A stretch of 47,116 nt of DNA from Ferrovibrio sp. (GCF_017994015.1 NZ_JAGOLP010000025.1:1-47116), one strand, 5' to 3'. Shown: positions 1-7,814, counted from the first letter of the stretch. The notes: generated by a model from the letters alone, not told the origin. Translations and numbers: made by a program.

Positions 1-69
1 ACCATCGGTTACGGACTGCCGGACTTCGCAGAGGAACTCAACTACGGAGTCGATCTATCAACCATCTGA
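1..69 (+). CDS. Possible C-terminal tail of a CDS entering from the left edge
   Basis: Frame 1 is open from the first base to a TGA at 67-69 and encodes 22 residues, including the string GYGLPDFAEELNYG. The GYGxPD string resembles the C-terminal end of some subtilase (S8) domains, but 22 residues are too few to assign a family. It is convergent with, and overlaps, the minus-strand HTH-like ORF that ends at 38, so at most one of the two is likely to be functional in the overlap. Very uncertain. Confidence 0.2.
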   Translation, partial: TIGYGLPDFAEELNYGVDLSTI

Positions 70-379
70 GGGTGGTATCAGATTGATGGGGTGAAGGTGC
101 CCCATCAACCATTAAATCCGTATACCCGAAATTCCTTAACCTGGGTCTGCCGGCCGAACTCAGCATCCGGACCAGGCGCTCCCTCCGAATCCCGGTTTGC
201 TGGGCCAAGCCTTTAAAGCCACAAGTGGCTTCCACATAGTAGCCCATGGTTTGCAGGGCGATCCTGGGTTGATCGTTCAGCTGCTTTACTGCCTTCTCAA
301 GCAGCCTTCTCCTGGCGGCGCGGCTCCGCCTGGCTCTGGCGACAATAATGGTTTGCGGGTCGGCTTTGGTCCGAGGCAT
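38..379 (-). CDS. Small basic protein with antitoxin-like HTH segment
   Basis: A 113-residue basic protein if started at the ATG at 379, which has an AGG about 7 nt upstream; an in-frame ATG at 427 would add 16 residues. The N-terminal third is Arg/Lys-rich. The middle (about residues 50-80, containing GFKGLAQQTGIRRERLVRML) resembles the helix-turn-helix of HigA-like or 'addiction module antidote' proteins, in which a GxxxLAxxTGxxRExLYKxLS pattern is typical. No toxin gene is adjacent. It sits in an AT-richer stretch beside transposon-like repeats, so it could be a relic. The family assignment is inference; function is unknown. Confidence 0.38.
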   Translation of the reverse strand: MPRTKADPQTIIVARARRSRAARRRLLEKAVKQLNDQPRIALQTMGYYVEATCGFKGLAQQTGIRRERLVRMLSSAGRPRLRNFGYTDLMVDGAPSPHQSDTTLRWLIDRLRS

Positions 380-1262
380 GGCATACCTGCAGGTGGTTCC
401 CCTGGTGCCGGGCGGTCGTTGGGGCAAGCCGCCGGCCCCCGTCTGGGCCGCATTGTGCCATGAACTCGCCCCGGGGACTGGATCTATAAAGTCTGGGCTG
501 AGGGCAGTTTCCAGGCCGGTGCTCGGTCAAATACAGGTATTGTCAGGAAAGACGGTTCTTTTGCCGGAAGTTGTCAGAAAAGATGGTGATAAATTGTCAT
601 CCGACTCGGTACGACTCGCCGGAATCGGCCCGAAAATTGTCAACTAACGTGGTTTCCGACAATGTTAGTTTGATGGTGGGTACTCTGAGACCCACCTTTG
701 GCCCGCCGGGACTCAGAATTTCCGCCTTGTGATCACGATAGCGGGCCGGCTGTGCCACCGCGATCCCGGGCGCTGATTGGAACTTTCTGCCCGATTGCGC
801 CATGCGTTCTTACTTCATTGCAGCACTTGTTCCATTCCTCCATTTTCCGCCGGGCATCATTAAGCTCGGATATCCAATCTAGTGGCAGACCTTTTCCCGT
901 GTCTGTGTTATGCGCCCTACCATTTGATCGACGGGGATCAGAGCACCGGACAAGGACTCTTCAGTACGCTGCGATCTGGCATTGTCACCGCCGGTGTGAT
1001 CCTGGCGGTGTCTGACGCCGGCGCTCATGCAGCGGAACTGGCGCGCGTCACAGCGATCTATTTCAAACAGCGGCCGCCATTTATGAGGCAGAAGCGCGCT
1101 AGCCCGATCAGGCCTTTTTACGAAGGCAACACCGGTAGACTTTGGCCTGATGGATAATGTCGGTTTTCTGGAATTATGAATGGTGGATGAACACATTCCT
1201 CAGACTTGGTTCAGACAGCGCCACCTAAACTGATCTCATTCGTACCAGGAATGAGATCTCCA
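380..1262. other. Gene-poor region with no convincing CDS
   Basis: About 880 bases without a convincing gene on either strand. Short frames exist but lack good starts and family-like sequence. The stretch is AT-richer than the rest of the window (24 G+C in 541-600) and contains the TTGTCA repeat cluster and hairpin described separately. It may be the remains of an inserted element or a degraded gene. The promoter region of the small membrane protein at 1263 lies at its right end. Confidence 0.5.
540..696. repeat. TTGTCA repeat cluster plus hairpin, candidate relic of a transposon end
   Basis: TTGTCA occurs in direct orientation at 540-545, 571-576, 594-599 and 637-642, with the inverse GACAA at 658-662. 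The first two copies extend into a similar 20-bp stretch (TTGTCAGxAAAGAxGGT). A perfect 7-bp hairpin follows: GGTGGGT at 675-681, 8-nt loop, ACCCACC at 690-696. Repeated transposase-binding sites inside a terminus are typical of IS21-, Tn7- and Tn402-like elements; here no transposase gene is recognisable, so a decayed end is only an inference. Confidence 0.35.
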
Positions 1263-1496
1263 ATGCTGCGCAAGATGCTGCTTCAGGCCCTACTCGCTGC
1301 CGCCGTAATTGGCGCCTGTGCAACCCTATACGCTGTTACCATGACTACCAAGCCGGCCCGCTTCGCCGCCAGGGAAAATGCCGAAGCAGGAGACATCAGT
1401 GTACGCATTCTGCGCGACAAGGCGGGCGAGCACAGAAAGCATCAGGGAGGTGATTTAACCAGCCATAAGCACAAGAGCACTCACGATGATGACTGA
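1263..1496 (+). CDS. Small single-pass membrane protein of unknown function
   Basis: A 77-residue protein if started at the ATG at 1263; an ATG at 1251 is also in frame. Residues 1-26 form a hydrophobic N-terminal anchor or uncleaved signal (MLRKMLLQALLAAAVIGACA), followed by a short soluble part and a His/Asp-rich tail (HKHKSTHDDD) that could bind metal. The stop overlaps the start of the cytochrome b561-like gene at 1486, so the two are probably translationally coupled and work together. No haem CxxCH motif is present. Family not recognised. Confidence 0.6.
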   Translation: MLRKMLLQALLAAAVIGACATLYAVTMTTKPARFAARENAEAGDISVRILRDKAGEHRKHQGGDLTSHKHKSTHDDD

Positions 1497-2016
1497 TACT
1501 AAGGCCATTCCGATTATGATGGAGCTTGCGCAGCTTATTAGAAAGCACGCCTTTACGTTACTGCGGATTTGGCATGCCATGTTTGCGGGCGGATACCTAG
1601 TCTCTTACATTACGGCGGATAAAGACACTTATGCCATGCACCAATTTTCTGGCTATCTGGTTCTGACGGTACTTGCCGTGCGGCTGATTGTTGGCTTGCT
1701 GGCACCGATCGGCCATCCCTTGCGCCTGCCACGACCGTCACCGGGCGATATTCAAACCTGGCTCAGGCGGCGGCGCGGCCGCAACCCATTCTTTGCATGG
1801 TTTGCTGTTACGCTGCTCGCTATCGTCGGTCTGGCAGCGACCAGTGGCGCCATGACAGACATCCTGCCACGGATGGAAGACCTGCATGAGGTGATAGCGG
1901 AATCTTCGCTTTGGCTCATCCTTGCCCATATCACTTTCGTCACCATCATTTATAGCGGCCGGAGCATCAAATCCTGGTTGAGCGGTGTTCAGTCACGGCT
2001 TTTCGGTTCCGGGTGA
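1486..2016 (+). CDS. Cytochrome b561-like membrane protein
   Basis: A 176-residue integral membrane protein resembling the bacterial cytochrome b561 / b-type hydrogenase-subunit family, which carries electrons across the inner membrane on two b haems. Four hydrophobic segments are visible. Candidate haem ligands are His in IWHAMFAGG, MHQFSGY, DLHEV and LAHITF, matching the four-helix, four-His layout. Start is ATG 1486 (or the adjacent ATG 1489); there is no clear ribosome site of its own, consistent with coupling to the overlapping upstream gene. The electron donor and acceptor cannot be told from the sequence. Confidence 0.75.
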   Translation: MMTDTKAIPIMMELAQLIRKHAFTLLRIWHAMFAGGYLVSYITADKDTYAMHQFSGYLVLTVLAVRLIVGLLAPIGHPLRLPRPSPGDIQTWLRRRRGRNPFFAWFAVTLLAIVGLAATSGAMTDILPRMEDLHEVIAESSLWLILAHITFVTIIYSGRSIKSWLSGVQSRLFGSG

Positions 2017-2157
2017 TCCACCACGCCATGACCGGTCAGCCGATTGCCTTGAGCGTGGCGTTGGTCGAGCCAACAAAAAACCGTATCGAGGCCGGAAAAT
2101 TTCCACAGAAACCGGCCTTGACATCCAGCCCTGCGCTTCCTAATTCCTGTTTGCGAA

Positions 2158-2228
2158 CCGGGCCCCTCTGACGAGACATGTCTCGTGATGTCGGATCGCA
2201 TCGGAAGTTCCGATGCTCATCAGGCCCG
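2158..2228 (+). ncRNA. Candidate structured leader RNA of the first TerC gene
   Basis: A three-stem element 180 nt before the TerC start. P1 pairs CGGGCC (2159-2164) with GGCCCG (2223-2228). Inside are hairpin 1 (ACGAGA/TCTCGT, 2171-2186) and hairpin 2 (CATCGGA/TCCGATG, 2199-2215). The single-stranded blocks are CCGGGCCCCTCTG (2158-2170) and GATGTCGGATCG (2187-2198); both recur almost unchanged before the second TerC gene at 28073, where the hairpins have different sequence but the same position. This is what a riboswitch or protein-binding leader looks like. A candidate 'terC' RNA motif has been described for alphaproteobacteria as I recall it; identity with that motif is not verified. The downstream part (to 2410) could hold the expression platform. 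Confidence 0.7.
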
Positions 2229-2410
2229 TCTGCGCCCCCGAAAGCTCGGCTCCTCCGGTGACCCACAATCCAGCAATGGAGGACGGGGCTTGCGCCCGGA
2301 CTATCTGCCTGTGATCGCAAAATGCAGCCATGCCGCAACCAGCATGGCCCGGCAGGCCAGTACCTACGCACAGCACCGTCTTCCATCCAACCTCTTGAGC
2401 GAGAGATCCC

Positions 2411-3397
2411 ATGGAATTTCTGTTTGCTGACTGGCTGGGAACGCCGGTCTGGTTCTGGTTGTCCTTCCTGCTACTGGTGGTGACACTCACGGCCTTTGAC
2501 CTTGGCGTGTTGCACAAGGACGACCGCGAGATGGGCATTGCCGAAAGCCTTAAACTATCGGCTTTCTATATCGGCATCGCGCTGCTATTCGGCGCCTGGA
2601 TCTGGTATTCGCGCGGCCCCGAACCCGGCATGCAATATTATACCGGCTTCTTCATCGAGAAGGCGCTGTCGATCGACAATGTGTTCGTGATCAGCCTGAT
2701 CTTCACCTATTTCGCCATTCCGGCGAAATATCAATACCGGGCACTGCTCTGGGGCATCATTGCCGTGATCGTGCTGCGCGGCCTGATGATTGCGGGCGGC
2801 GCCGCCCTGGTGAATCAGGCCTACTGGGTGCTCTACCTGTTTGCCGCCTTCCTGATCTTCACCGGGATCAAAATGTTCTTTGTCGGTGACGAGCCGATGG
2901 ATGTGGCAAATAACCCAGCGGTTCGCCTGATCTCGCGGATGATGCCGGTAACGCGTGAATTGCACGGCCAGCGCTTCTTTGTGCGCGTCAAAAGCCCCAA
3001 GACAGGCAAGCTGGTAACATCGGCAACGCCGCTCTTTCTTGCGCTGGTGGTGATCAACCTTGCTGACCTGGTTTTTGCTGTCGACAGTGTGCCGGCGATC
3101 TTTGCCATCACCACCGACACCTTCATCGTCTACACCTCCAACATCATGGCGATCCTTGGCCTGCGCGCGCTCTATTTTGCGCTGGCTGCCATGGTGCACC
3201 GCTTCCACTATCTGAAATATGCCCTGGCTGCGGTGCTGGTGTTCATCGGTGCGAAGATTTTTATCAGCGATTTTGTGCTGACCGGCGCGAAATTCCCGCC
3301 CGTGCTCAGCCTGGGCGTAACCTTTGCCCTGATTGCAGCCGGTATCGTCTATTCGCTGTGGAAAACCCGCAACGAAACCAAACAGCAGAATGCCTGA
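2411..3397 (+). CDS. TerC/Alx-family membrane metal transporter
   Basis: A 328-residue polytopic protein of the TerC family, Alx-like branch. Characterised members (E. coli Alx, MntP-associated TerC proteins) export Mn2+ or support metalation of exported proteins. The family acidic motifs are present in two membrane halves: EKALSIDNVFV (about residues 85-95) and NLADLVFAVDSVPA (about 215-228), where the Asp residues line the ion path. Around nine membrane segments are visible, and length is normal. The start ATG at 2411 follows GAGCGAGAG, a fair ribosome site. The long structured leader suggests RNA-level control, probably by a metal ion. It ends in a strong hairpin at 3406. Confidence 0.9.
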   Translation: MEFLFADWLGTPVWFWLSFLLLVVTLTAFDLGVLHKDDREMGIAESLKLSAFYIGIALLFGAWIWYSRGPEPGMQYYTGFFIEKALSIDNVFVISLIFTYFAIPAKYQYRALLWGIIAVIVLRGLMIAGGAALVNQAYWVLYLFAAFLIFTGIKMFFVGDEPMDVANNPAVRLISRMMPVTRELHGQRFFVRVKSPKTGKLVTSATPLFLALVVINLADLVFAVDSVPAIFAITTDTFIVYTSNIMAILGLRALYFALAAMVHRFHYLKYALAAVLVFIGAKIFISDFVLTGAKFPPVLSLGVTFALIAAGIVYSLWKTRNETKQQNA

Positions 3398-3405
3398 CGC
3401 GGCAG

Positions 3406-3437
3406 CGGGCTGGCCTGAAGCAATTCAGGCCAGCCCG
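3406..3437. terminator. Bidirectional hairpin terminator between convergent genes
   Basis: A perfect 14-bp stem, CGGGCTGGCCTGAA (3406-3419) with its complement (3424-3437), closed by a GCAA tetraloop (GNRA type). It fills the whole space between the TerC stop and the stop of the convergent amidohydrolase at 3439. No T-run follows on either strand, so it may act with Rho or as an mRNA 3' end stabiliser. Confidence 0.7.
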
Positions 3438-3438
3438 A

Positions 3439-4875
3439 TCAGCCGCAGCCGTATCCAGTGCGGTAGGCCTGTGTGATGGCGCCTTCCAGCGGCTGCCAGG
3501 CGGCCAGGAAACCGGCATAATTTGGCATGGCCTGGCGATAGGCTTTGCGCAATTCGGCTTCAAGCGCCGGCAAATCAATCCCGGTAGGCTCGCCATCGCG
3601 AGCGATGGTTCTTCCCGCCACCACCACTTCGCGCACATAACTGGCATTGCCGCGGGCAAAGAGCAGATCAAGCGGATCAACCGGCAGCAACGCATCGCGG
3701 TCGAGCCGGTCGAGATCAATGCTGATAAAATCCGCCGCTTCGCCCGGCAGCAACCGGCCATTGCCGGGTGCACCCGTGGCATGGCGGCCATGGCGGATTG
3801 CCAGATCGAGGAATTCCGCCCGGCCCCAAACGCGCTCAAAGCCGATGCCATCATGCGCCAGCTGCACCAGGCGCATCTCGCGCAAGGCATCGTCATCCTC
3901 GTCCAGCGCCACACCATCCACACCCACGGCTATGCGGCAGCCGCGCCGATGCGCCGCTGCAACCGGCGCCAAGCCGGAATGCAGGTGCAGGTTGGAGCTG
4001 AAATTGGTGACGATACGCGCGTCGGATTCGGCAATCATGTCCAATTCATCGGGCCGCGCATGGATACAATGCGCCAGCGTCAGCCGCTCGGATAACAGGC
4101 CTATATCCTTGAGATAACGCACCACGCCCTGCGGGAAATGCCGGTCGGCCCAGGCGCGCTGGTAGACGGTTTCAAGCAGGTGCATATGGATGCGCCGGCC
4201 GCTTTGCGCTGAATGCGCCGCGATGGCTTCCAGCAAGGGCCGCGAACACCATTGCACCCCGGCCGGGCCGAATTGCACATCCAGCATCGGGCCGGCGATG
4301 GCGGCGGCAATCTCGTCGATCTGCTCAAGATAGGCCTGCGGCGGCAGCGACCGCTGCGGGAATGCCTGTTCCACAATGACGCGCTCGGCCGGAGCCAAAG
4401 CGGCCAGCAGCGGCGCAGCATCGCCATAAAGCAGCGGATTCTGATCGCGCACCGCCAGGGCGAAGGCGATGCGGAGGCCAACATCCTGGGCCGCACGGGC
4501 AATCGCCCGGGCCTCATCCACCAGGCTCATTCTGCCGCTGGGCCGGGTGTAATGCACCATCATGGCGCCGCTGCCGGCACGCGCATTGCGGCCGAAAGAG
4601 ACAGCGGCGGCCAGATATGGGTCAGGCGGGGTGCCGAGAATCGAGCGCAGAATCCAGCTTTCCAGCGGCATGTTGCTGGCGCCGAAAGACGCTGCGCTGG
4701 GCCGTGCATGATCATGCGCATTGACCAAGGCCGGCAGGATCAGGCGGCGTTCGCCGGCAGGCGGCGCTGCATCGGTTATGGCCGTGATCAAACCATCGGC
4801 ATGGTGCAGCTCAACATCATTGAGCAAAGGCTGGCCGGGGCCGCAAAACAGGCTGGTGGCGAAAACGCTGCCCAT
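3439..4875 (-). CDS. Amidohydrolase (TRZ/ATZ, cytosine-deaminase-like superfamily)
   Basis: A 478-residue metal-dependent hydrolase acting on C-N bonds of a ring or amide substrate in the cytoplasm. The full active-site set is visible: NAHDHARP near residue 54 (two metal His), HMHLLET (His plus general-base Glu), AHCIH, and the VGVDG Asp. A small beta domain at the N-terminus (residues 1-48) and the C-terminal strand segment (ADFISIDL) complete the composite domain. It is the last gene of the ABC operon, 20 nt after the binding-protein gene, so its substrate is probably what the importer brings in. The exact substrate is unknown; 8-oxoguanine, hydroxyatrazine and related deaminases share this fold. 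Confidence 0.85.
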   Translation of the reverse strand: MGSVFATSLFCGPGQPLLNDVELHHADGLITAITDAAPPAGERRLILPALVNAHDHARPSAASFGASNMPLESWILRSILGTPPDPYLAAAVSFGRNARAGSGAMMVHYTRPSGRMSLVDEARAIARAAQDVGLRIAFALAVRDQNPLLYGDAAPLLAALAPAERVIVEQAFPQRSLPPQAYLEQIDEIAAAIAGPMLDVQFGPAGVQWCSRPLLEAIAAHSAQSGRRIHMHLLETVYQRAWADRHFPQGVVRYLKDIGLLSERLTLAHCIHARPDELDMIAESDARIVTNFSSNLHLHSGLAPVAAAHRRGCRIAVGVDGVALDEDDDALREMRLVQLAHDGIGFERVWGRAEFLDLAIRHGRHATGAPGNGRLLPGEAADFISIDLDRLDRDALLPVDPLDLLFARGNASYVREVVVAGRTIARDGEPTGIDLPALEAELRKAYRQAMPNYAGFLAAWQPLEGAITQAYRTGYGCG

Positions 4876-4895
4876 CTGCGGCCCCGGCTGCTGGC

Positions 4896-5921
4896 TTAAT
4901 TGGCGGTATAGACCAGTTCGCGCTCGGCGCGCGGCGGCAGGAATTGCCGCGAGAACACTTCCGATGCCGCCGGGGCGCGTTCAAGCTGATAGCCTTCCAC
5001 CACGATGCCGATGGCGCGGGTCATGCGGTCATCCTTGATGTCGCCGATGCCGATTTCCTTCATCTCGGGCGAGACGATCAGCTTGTCGAAGGAATATTGC
5101 AGGCGGCGCTTTTCCACTGGCACATTCACCAGATTGTCGAACTTTGCCACCGAGGTCATGGCGGCATTCTGGTCCTTGGCCACGATCAGCATCGCCTTGT
5201 TCACTGCGCGCACCAGGCCGGCCACCGCCTTGGGGTTCGACTGGATCAGCTTGCGCGACACCATCATGCCGTTGGAATACAGATCAAGCCCGTAATCGCC
5301 GAAGGTGAACCATTTGAAATCCTTGTCCGGGTCCTGGCGGTTCAGCACCAGATTAAAGTAGCTGGTGATGTTGAACACCAGGGCAGCATCGATATCACCC
5401 TTGATCAGCATCGGCTCTTGCAGATTGGGCGCCATGTTCGACACTTTGATCTTGCTGGCATCCAGGCCATTGCTGCGCACAAATACCGGCAGCAGCCGCG
5501 TGGTGGGCGTGCCTTGCGCGCCGCCAAGGGTGCGGCCTTCAAAATCCTTGATCGTGTTGATGCCGCTGCTGGCCTTGGCAACAATGGCAAAGGGCGGCCG
5601 GTTCCACATCATATACACCATCACCGGCGCATCCTGCGGCCGGGTGGAGGCATTCTGGATGATGGCATTCACATCGCCGAAGCCGGCATCATAAGCACCC
5701 GACATGATGCGGGTGACGGTGGCGCCCGAGCCTTCGCCCTGATCGATCACCACATTGAGGCCCTCTTCCTTGAAGAAGCCCTTGTCGAGCGCATAGAGAT
5801 AGGCCGCATCGCTGCCCTGGGTTTTCCAGCCCAGGGTGAACTTGATCGTGGTTTCCTGGGCCATGGCGCCGCCTGTGAGCAGCATGGCACCCAACAGGGT
5901 GGCAGTCAGTTTCGCAAACAT
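4896..5921 (-). CDS. ABC transporter substrate-binding protein, NMT1/ThiY-like
   Basis: A 341-residue periplasmic binding protein with a cleavable signal (MFAKLTATLLGAMLLTGGAMAQ region). The body has the SsuA/THI5 pattern: KFTLGWKTQGSDAAYLYALDKGFFKEEGL, then GSGATVTRIMSGAYDAGFGDV, the usual ligand-pocket region for aromatic or heterocyclic amines, pyrimidines, taurine or sulfonates. The ATG at 5921 was chosen because AGGAGA lies 8 nt upstream and the signal peptide starts there; an earlier in-frame ATG at 5972 would add a non-signal prefix overlapping the permease. It is the third gene of the importer operon. The linked amidohydrolases make a nitrogen heterocycle the likeliest ligand. Confidence 0.88.
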   Translation of the reverse strand: MFAKLTATLLGAMLLTGGAMAQETTIKFTLGWKTQGSDAAYLYALDKGFFKEEGLNVVIDQGEGSGATVTRIMSGAYDAGFGDVNAIIQNASTRPQDAPVMVYMMWNRPPFAIVAKASSGINTIKDFEGRTLGGAQGTPTTRLLPVFVRSNGLDASKIKVSNMAPNLQEPMLIKGDIDAALVFNITSYFNLVLNRQDPDKDFKWFTFGDYGLDLYSNGMMVSRKLIQSNPKAVAGLVRAVNKAMLIVAKDQNAAMTSVAKFDNLVNVPVEKRRLQYSFDKLIVSPEMKEIGIGDIKDDRMTRAIGIVVEGYQLERAPAASEVFSRQFLPPRAERELVYTAN

Positions 5922-5968
5922 TCCGTCTCTCCTTGTTTGGATCGTTTCGGTGTTGAAGAAAATTTTCA

Positions 5969-6742
5969 TCATGCGGCCGCGATGTCGTTCTTGCGCGTGG
6001 CCCAGCCAGTGACCCGGGCTTCAATCAGCGAAAAGGCCAGGTACAGCACCACGCCCAGGCCGGCCAGAATGAACAGCCCGGCGAAAACCAGCGGCACGTC
6101 AAAATTCGATGATGCGCTCATCATCACATTGCCGATGCCGCGATTTGAGGCCACGGTCTCGGCCAGCACGGTGCCGACGAAGGCATAGGTGATCGCCACT
6201 TTCAGCGAGGCGAAGAAAAACGGCATGGTGCGCGGCAGGCCGACATTCCACAGGATGTCGAACTTGCTGGCGCCCAGGGCTTTCAGCACATCCTCCATCT
6301 CGGGTTCGGTTGTTGCCAGCCCGGTGGCGATATTCACCACGATGGGGAAGAAGCAGATCGAAATCGAGGTGAGGATCGCCGGCACTTCGCCGGAGCCGAA
6401 CCACAGCACAAAGATCGGCACCACCGCCACTTTGGGGATGGATGAGAAACCGATCAGCAGCGGATAGGCCGTGTCGTAGGCCACCCGCGACACACCGATC
6501 AGCGCGCCCAGCACCACACCCAGCGCCACGCCAAGCGCAAAGCCGCCGAGCGTGGTGTAAAGCGTGCGGATGATATGCGGCCACAAAACCGGGAAGCGGT
6601 TATACAGCGTCTCCATCACCTGGCTCGGCCTGGGCAGGATCAGGTCTGACATGCCGCTGGCCAGGCAGAACACTTCCCAGCCGCCGAAGAACAGCACGAT
6701 CAGGGCGAAGGACCAGAATTTCTGGCGCAAATGGGCTGGCAT
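5969..6742 (-). CDS. ABC transporter permease, SsuC/BPD type
   Basis: A 257-residue inner-membrane permease with about six membrane segments. The BPD loop that contacts the ATPase is EDVLKALGASKFDILWNVGLPRTMP in part (EAA-like motif with conserved Gly, about residues 150-170). It follows the ATPase gene by 2 nt and precedes the binding-protein gene, the usual SsuBCA-type arrangement. It forms the channel of the importer, probably as a homodimer. Confidence 0.9.
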   Translation of the reverse strand: MPAHLRQKFWSFALIVLFFGGWEVFCLASGMSDLILPRPSQVMETLYNRFPVLWPHIIRTLYTTLGGFALGVALGVVLGALIGVSRVAYDTAYPLLIGFSSIPKVAVVPIFVLWFGSGEVPAILTSISICFFPIVVNIATGLATTEPEMEDVLKALGASKFDILWNVGLPRTMPFFFASLKVAITYAFVGTVLAETVASNRGIGNVMMSASSNFDVPLVFAGLFILAGLGVVLYLAFSLIEARVTGWATRKNDIAAA

Positions 6743-6744
6743 GT

Positions 6745-7653
6745 TTATTCCTCCGCCGCTGCAACTGGCGCGGATACGCCACGGGCATCCACGATCAGGT
6801 CGCGCAGGCGCTGGTTCAGCGCCACAAAATCCGGCTCGAAGGTCATGGCGATGTTGCGCGGACGTGGGAAATCCACCGCGCTGTCGTCGATGATGCGGCC
6901 GGGTCGTGCGCTCATCACGCAGATGCGGCTTGCCAGGAAGCCGGCTTCGCGCAGGTCATGCGTCACCAGCAGCACAGTGGGCTTATGCGTCAGCCATAAT
7001 TGCTGCAGGATTGCCCATAATTCCTCGCGGGTGAATTGATCCAGCGCGCCGAAAGGTTCGTCCAGCAGCAGCAGGCGCGGCTCATGGATCAGCGCGCGGC
7101 ACAGATTGGCCCGTTGCAGCATCCCGCCGGAAAGCTGCCAGGGAAACCGCCCGGCAAAACCCTTGAGGCCGACCTGATCCAGCAGCGCATGCGCCTTGTC
7201 GCGGAAGCTGCCACGCTTTTCGCGTCGGTAGCTGGCGCGGAATGGCTGCACGATCTTGAGCGGCAGCATGACATTCTGCTCAATGGTCAGCCAGGGCAGC
7301 ATGGTGGGGTTCTGGAATGCCATGCCGATGCGCAGGGCCTTGGCCGCCACTTCCCGGCCGCCAACAATCACCGCGCCCGAACTGGGCGATACCAGGCCAC
7401 TGACCAGTCGGAGGATGGTGGATTTGCCGCAGCCGGACGGCCCCACCAGGGCAACAAATTCGCCGTCATTGATCCTGAGCGAAGTTTCCGATAGCGCCGG
7501 CACTGCCTTGTCGCCGCGCCCGAAGGTGACCAGGGCGGCCGATAGTTCGATGGCGCGCAACGCCTCGCCGGCAGGGATTGCCGCCGGGATGGCAAAGGGC
7601 TGGGTGGTTTGGGGCTGGGTGGTTTGGGGCTGGGTGGTTTGCATGCTGTTCAT
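6745..7653 (-). CDS. ABC transporter ATP-binding protein, SsuB/TauB type
   Basis: About 302 residues from the ATG at 7653 (an ATG at 7644 is also possible). Walker A is GPSGCGKST, the Q-loop lies in MAFQNPTMLPWL, the signature is LSGGMLQR, Walker B LLLLDEPFGALD, then the H-loop THD. It energises the import of the substrate held by the NMT1-type protein. First gene of the operon. The N-terminus carries three copies of the pentapeptide TTQPQ from a perfect 15-bp tandem repeat. An AAGTGCATGCA motif lies just upstream at 7659, matching the sites by the divergent GntR gene. Confidence 0.9.
   Translation of the reverse strand: MNSMQTTQPQTTQPQTTQPFAIPAAIPAGEALRAIELSAALVTFGRGDKAVPALSETSLRINDGEFVALVGPSGCGKSTILRLVSGLVSPSSGAVIVGGREVAAKALRIGMAFQNPTMLPWLTIEQNVMLPLKIVQPFRASYRREKRGSFRDKAHALLDQVGLKGFAGRFPWQLSGGMLQRANLCRALIHEPRLLLLDEPFGALDQFTREELWAILQQLWLTHKPTVLLVTHDLREAGFLASRICVMSARPGRIIDDSAVDFPRPRNIAMTFEPDFVALNQRLRDLIVDARGVSAPVAAAEE
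7597..7641. repeat. Three perfect 15-bp tandem repeats in the ABC ATPase gene
   Basis: GGGCTGGGTGGTTTG occurs at 7597-7611, 7612-7626 and 7627-7641. On the coding strand it gives (TTQPQ)x3 directly after the start codon, in a region outside the nucleotide-binding fold. In-frame unit length means copy-number change would not break the gene. Confidence 0.9.
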
Positions 7654-7655
7654 CG

Positions 7656-7674
7656 CTAAAAGTGCATGCAATCT
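7656..7674. promoter_or_regulatory. Operator-like AAGTGCATGCA site before the ABC operon
   Basis: AAGTGCATGCA at 7660-7670 lies immediately upstream of the ABC ATPase start at 7653. The core AAGTGCAT is shared with sites at 7774 and 9096. Probable binding half-site for the adjacent GntR/FCD regulator; inferred from recurrence only. Confidence 0.5.
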
Positions 7675-7755
7675 TAATGCCAGCTTTATGGAAGCGCAGT
7701 TGACCGGCTTCGGGCGCGGGCTTATGCTGATTCGCACAATCAAGCGACGCTTTGT

Positions 7756-7782
7756 TATGCACTTGATTGGATAAAGTGCATA
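7756..7782. promoter_or_regulatory. Palindromic operator of the GntR regulator
   Basis: A perfect inverted repeat, TATGCACTT (7756-7764) and AAGTGCATA (7774-7782), with a 9-nt spacer. It sits between the ABC operon and the divergent gntR-type gene, 33 nt before that gene's start, where a repressor could control both directions. The flanks TTGT and ACAA extend the symmetry imperfectly. Confidence 0.7.
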
Positions 7783-7814
7783 CAAATTGGGCGGCAAGCA
7801 GTCAAATCGGAAGC

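Noticed and set aside
2158..2228. yybP-ykoY manganese riboswitch
   Set aside because: TerC context fits, but the conserved yybP-ykoY helices and loop sequences as I know them are not visible, so the leader is listed as a separate candidate.
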